DNA of 64,000 bases, from positions 186,001 through 250,000 of the forward strand of contig CP140043.1 of the NCBI GenBank assembly GCA_039830055.1, written 5' to 3'. The position numbers were made by a program, and so were the translations under genes. The notes beneath the pieces are model-generated. The model had not been told where the DNA came from. It saw only the letters and a list, made by a program, of their open reading frames with translations, and searched no databases. Positions 63,526 to 64,000 of the stretch are shown in pieces. This stretch comes from Buchnera aphidicola (Schlechtendalia peitan). Lineage in GTDB: Bacteria; Pseudomonadota; Gammaproteobacteria; Enterobacterales; Enterobacteriaceae. How positions within the stretch are numbered: position 1 is the first letter of the stretch; each line of letters opens with the position of its first letter.

Positions 63526-64000
63526 TTAGTCAGAATGTCTTAAAAGTTGATTAATTTCGACTTTTTTTAAAGTATTTTCATCGACGTTTTTTACAATAAT
63601 TGCACAATATAAATTGTAGTCTTTATTTTTAGATGGCAAACTTCCTGGAACTACTACAGATCCCTTGGGAATTCTTCCATAAGAAATTTTTTTATGTTGT
63701 CTATCATAAATCTTAGTGCTTTGTCCAATGTATACGCCCATTGAAATAACTGAACCAGATTCAATAATTACTCCTTCAACGATTTCAGATCTAGCTCCGA
63801 TAAAACAATTATCTTCAATTATTGTTGGATTATTTTGTAGCGGTTCTAATACGCCTCCTATTCCTACTCCACCAGATAAATGCACGTTTTTTCCTATTTG
63901 AGCACAAGATCCAACTGTTGCCCATGTATCTATCATAGTTCCTTCATCAATGTATGCACCTATATTTATGAAAGAAGGCATTAAAACCGTGTTTTTTCCA
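63526..64000 (-). CDS. dapD: Tetrahydrodipicolinate N-succinyltransferase, 5' part beyond window
   Basis: Succinyl-CoA-dependent step of the lysine/diaminopimelate pathway, feeding lysine and peptidoglycan. The visible C-terminal part is a left-handed beta-helix with hexapeptide repeats: [87 protein letters not shown]. The frame remains open through GKNTVLM up to base 64000, so the Met at 63981 is internal. Identity is firm. Confidence 0.95.
   Translation of the reverse strand, partial: GKNTVLMPSFINIGAYIDEGTMIDTWATVGSCAQIGKNVHLSGGVGIGGVLEPLQNNPTIIEDNCFIGARSEIVEGVIIESGSVISMGVYIGQSTKIYDRQHKKISYGRIPKGSVVVPGSLPSKNKDYNLYCAIIVKNVDENTLKKVEINQLLRHSD

Noticed and set aside
1..64000. Mobile elements, CRISPR arrays, tRNA/rRNA genes, replication origin, horizontally acquired island
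   Set aside because: No transposase, integrase, spaced repeats, tRNA folds (other than the tmRNA) or DnaA-box cluster was seen, and base composition is uniform. I found no undescribed multi-gene system in the window.

Overview
The window is a stretch of a reduced, very A+T-rich gammaproteobacterial endosymbiont chromosome (by eye roughly three quarters or more A+T; not computed). Gene content and order match my memory of the Buchnera aphidicola chromosome (aphid symbiont): nadE | ackA-pta | yfaE-nrdB-nrdA | gyrA | ahpC | ung | grpE | nadK | ssrA | grxD | rnt | sodA-pth-ychF | thrABC | dksA | truA | mrcB | secA | coaE | guaC | aceEF-lpd | mtnN-erpA | dcw cluster | ilvIH | apbE | degP | dapD. 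The lineage cannot be fixed from the window; genes I remember from the pea-aphid strain at two points (hpt/panBC before dksA, speDE after lpd) are absent, so it is not that strain. No mobile element, CRISPR array, tRNA, rRNA or prophage was seen.

Layout. 1-11 kb: NAD synthesis, acetate-phosphate interconversion, ribonucleotide reductase with its ferredoxin, and DNA gyrase A. 11-19.5 kb: a conserved unknown (DUF2076-like), peroxiredoxin, uracil-DNA glycosylase, GrpE, NAD kinase, tmRNA, monothiol glutaredoxin, RNase T, Mn superoxide dismutase, peptidyl-tRNA hydrolase and YchF. 19.5-24.3 kb: the threonine operon, preceded by a hairpin resembling a decayed thr attenuator. 24.3-34.3 kb: DksA, TruA, PBP1b, SecA, CoaE and GuaC, separated by long gene-free spacers. 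34.8-40.3 kb: pyruvate dehydrogenase complex. 40.4-58 kb: MtnN and ErpA, then a complete minus-strand division and wall cluster from rsmH-ftsL-ftsI to ftsQ-ftsA-ftsZ. 58-64 kb: acetolactate synthase, ApbE, DegP and DapD.

The most unusual signal is a set of single-base frameshifts in 9-11 nt A or T runs. Seven genes are each split once exactly at such a run, with intact homologous sequence in the other frame beyond it: ackA, ung, erpA, murG, murD, mraY and murF; apbE is a probable eighth. Four of them are steps of lipid II synthesis within 6 kb. Runs of the same length in nrdA, ftsI, ychF, pth, mrcB and ftsQ stay in frame. Polymerase slippage restoring the frame at poly(A) tracts is a described phenomenon in insect endosymbionts; homopolymer sequencing error is the main rival explanation, and the sequence alone cannot separate them.

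Together the genes give a cell that makes host-needed amino acids (threonine, branched-chain, lysine precursors), runs pyruvate to acetyl-CoA and acetyl-phosphate, keeps a peptidoglycan pathway, and has few transcriptional regulators.
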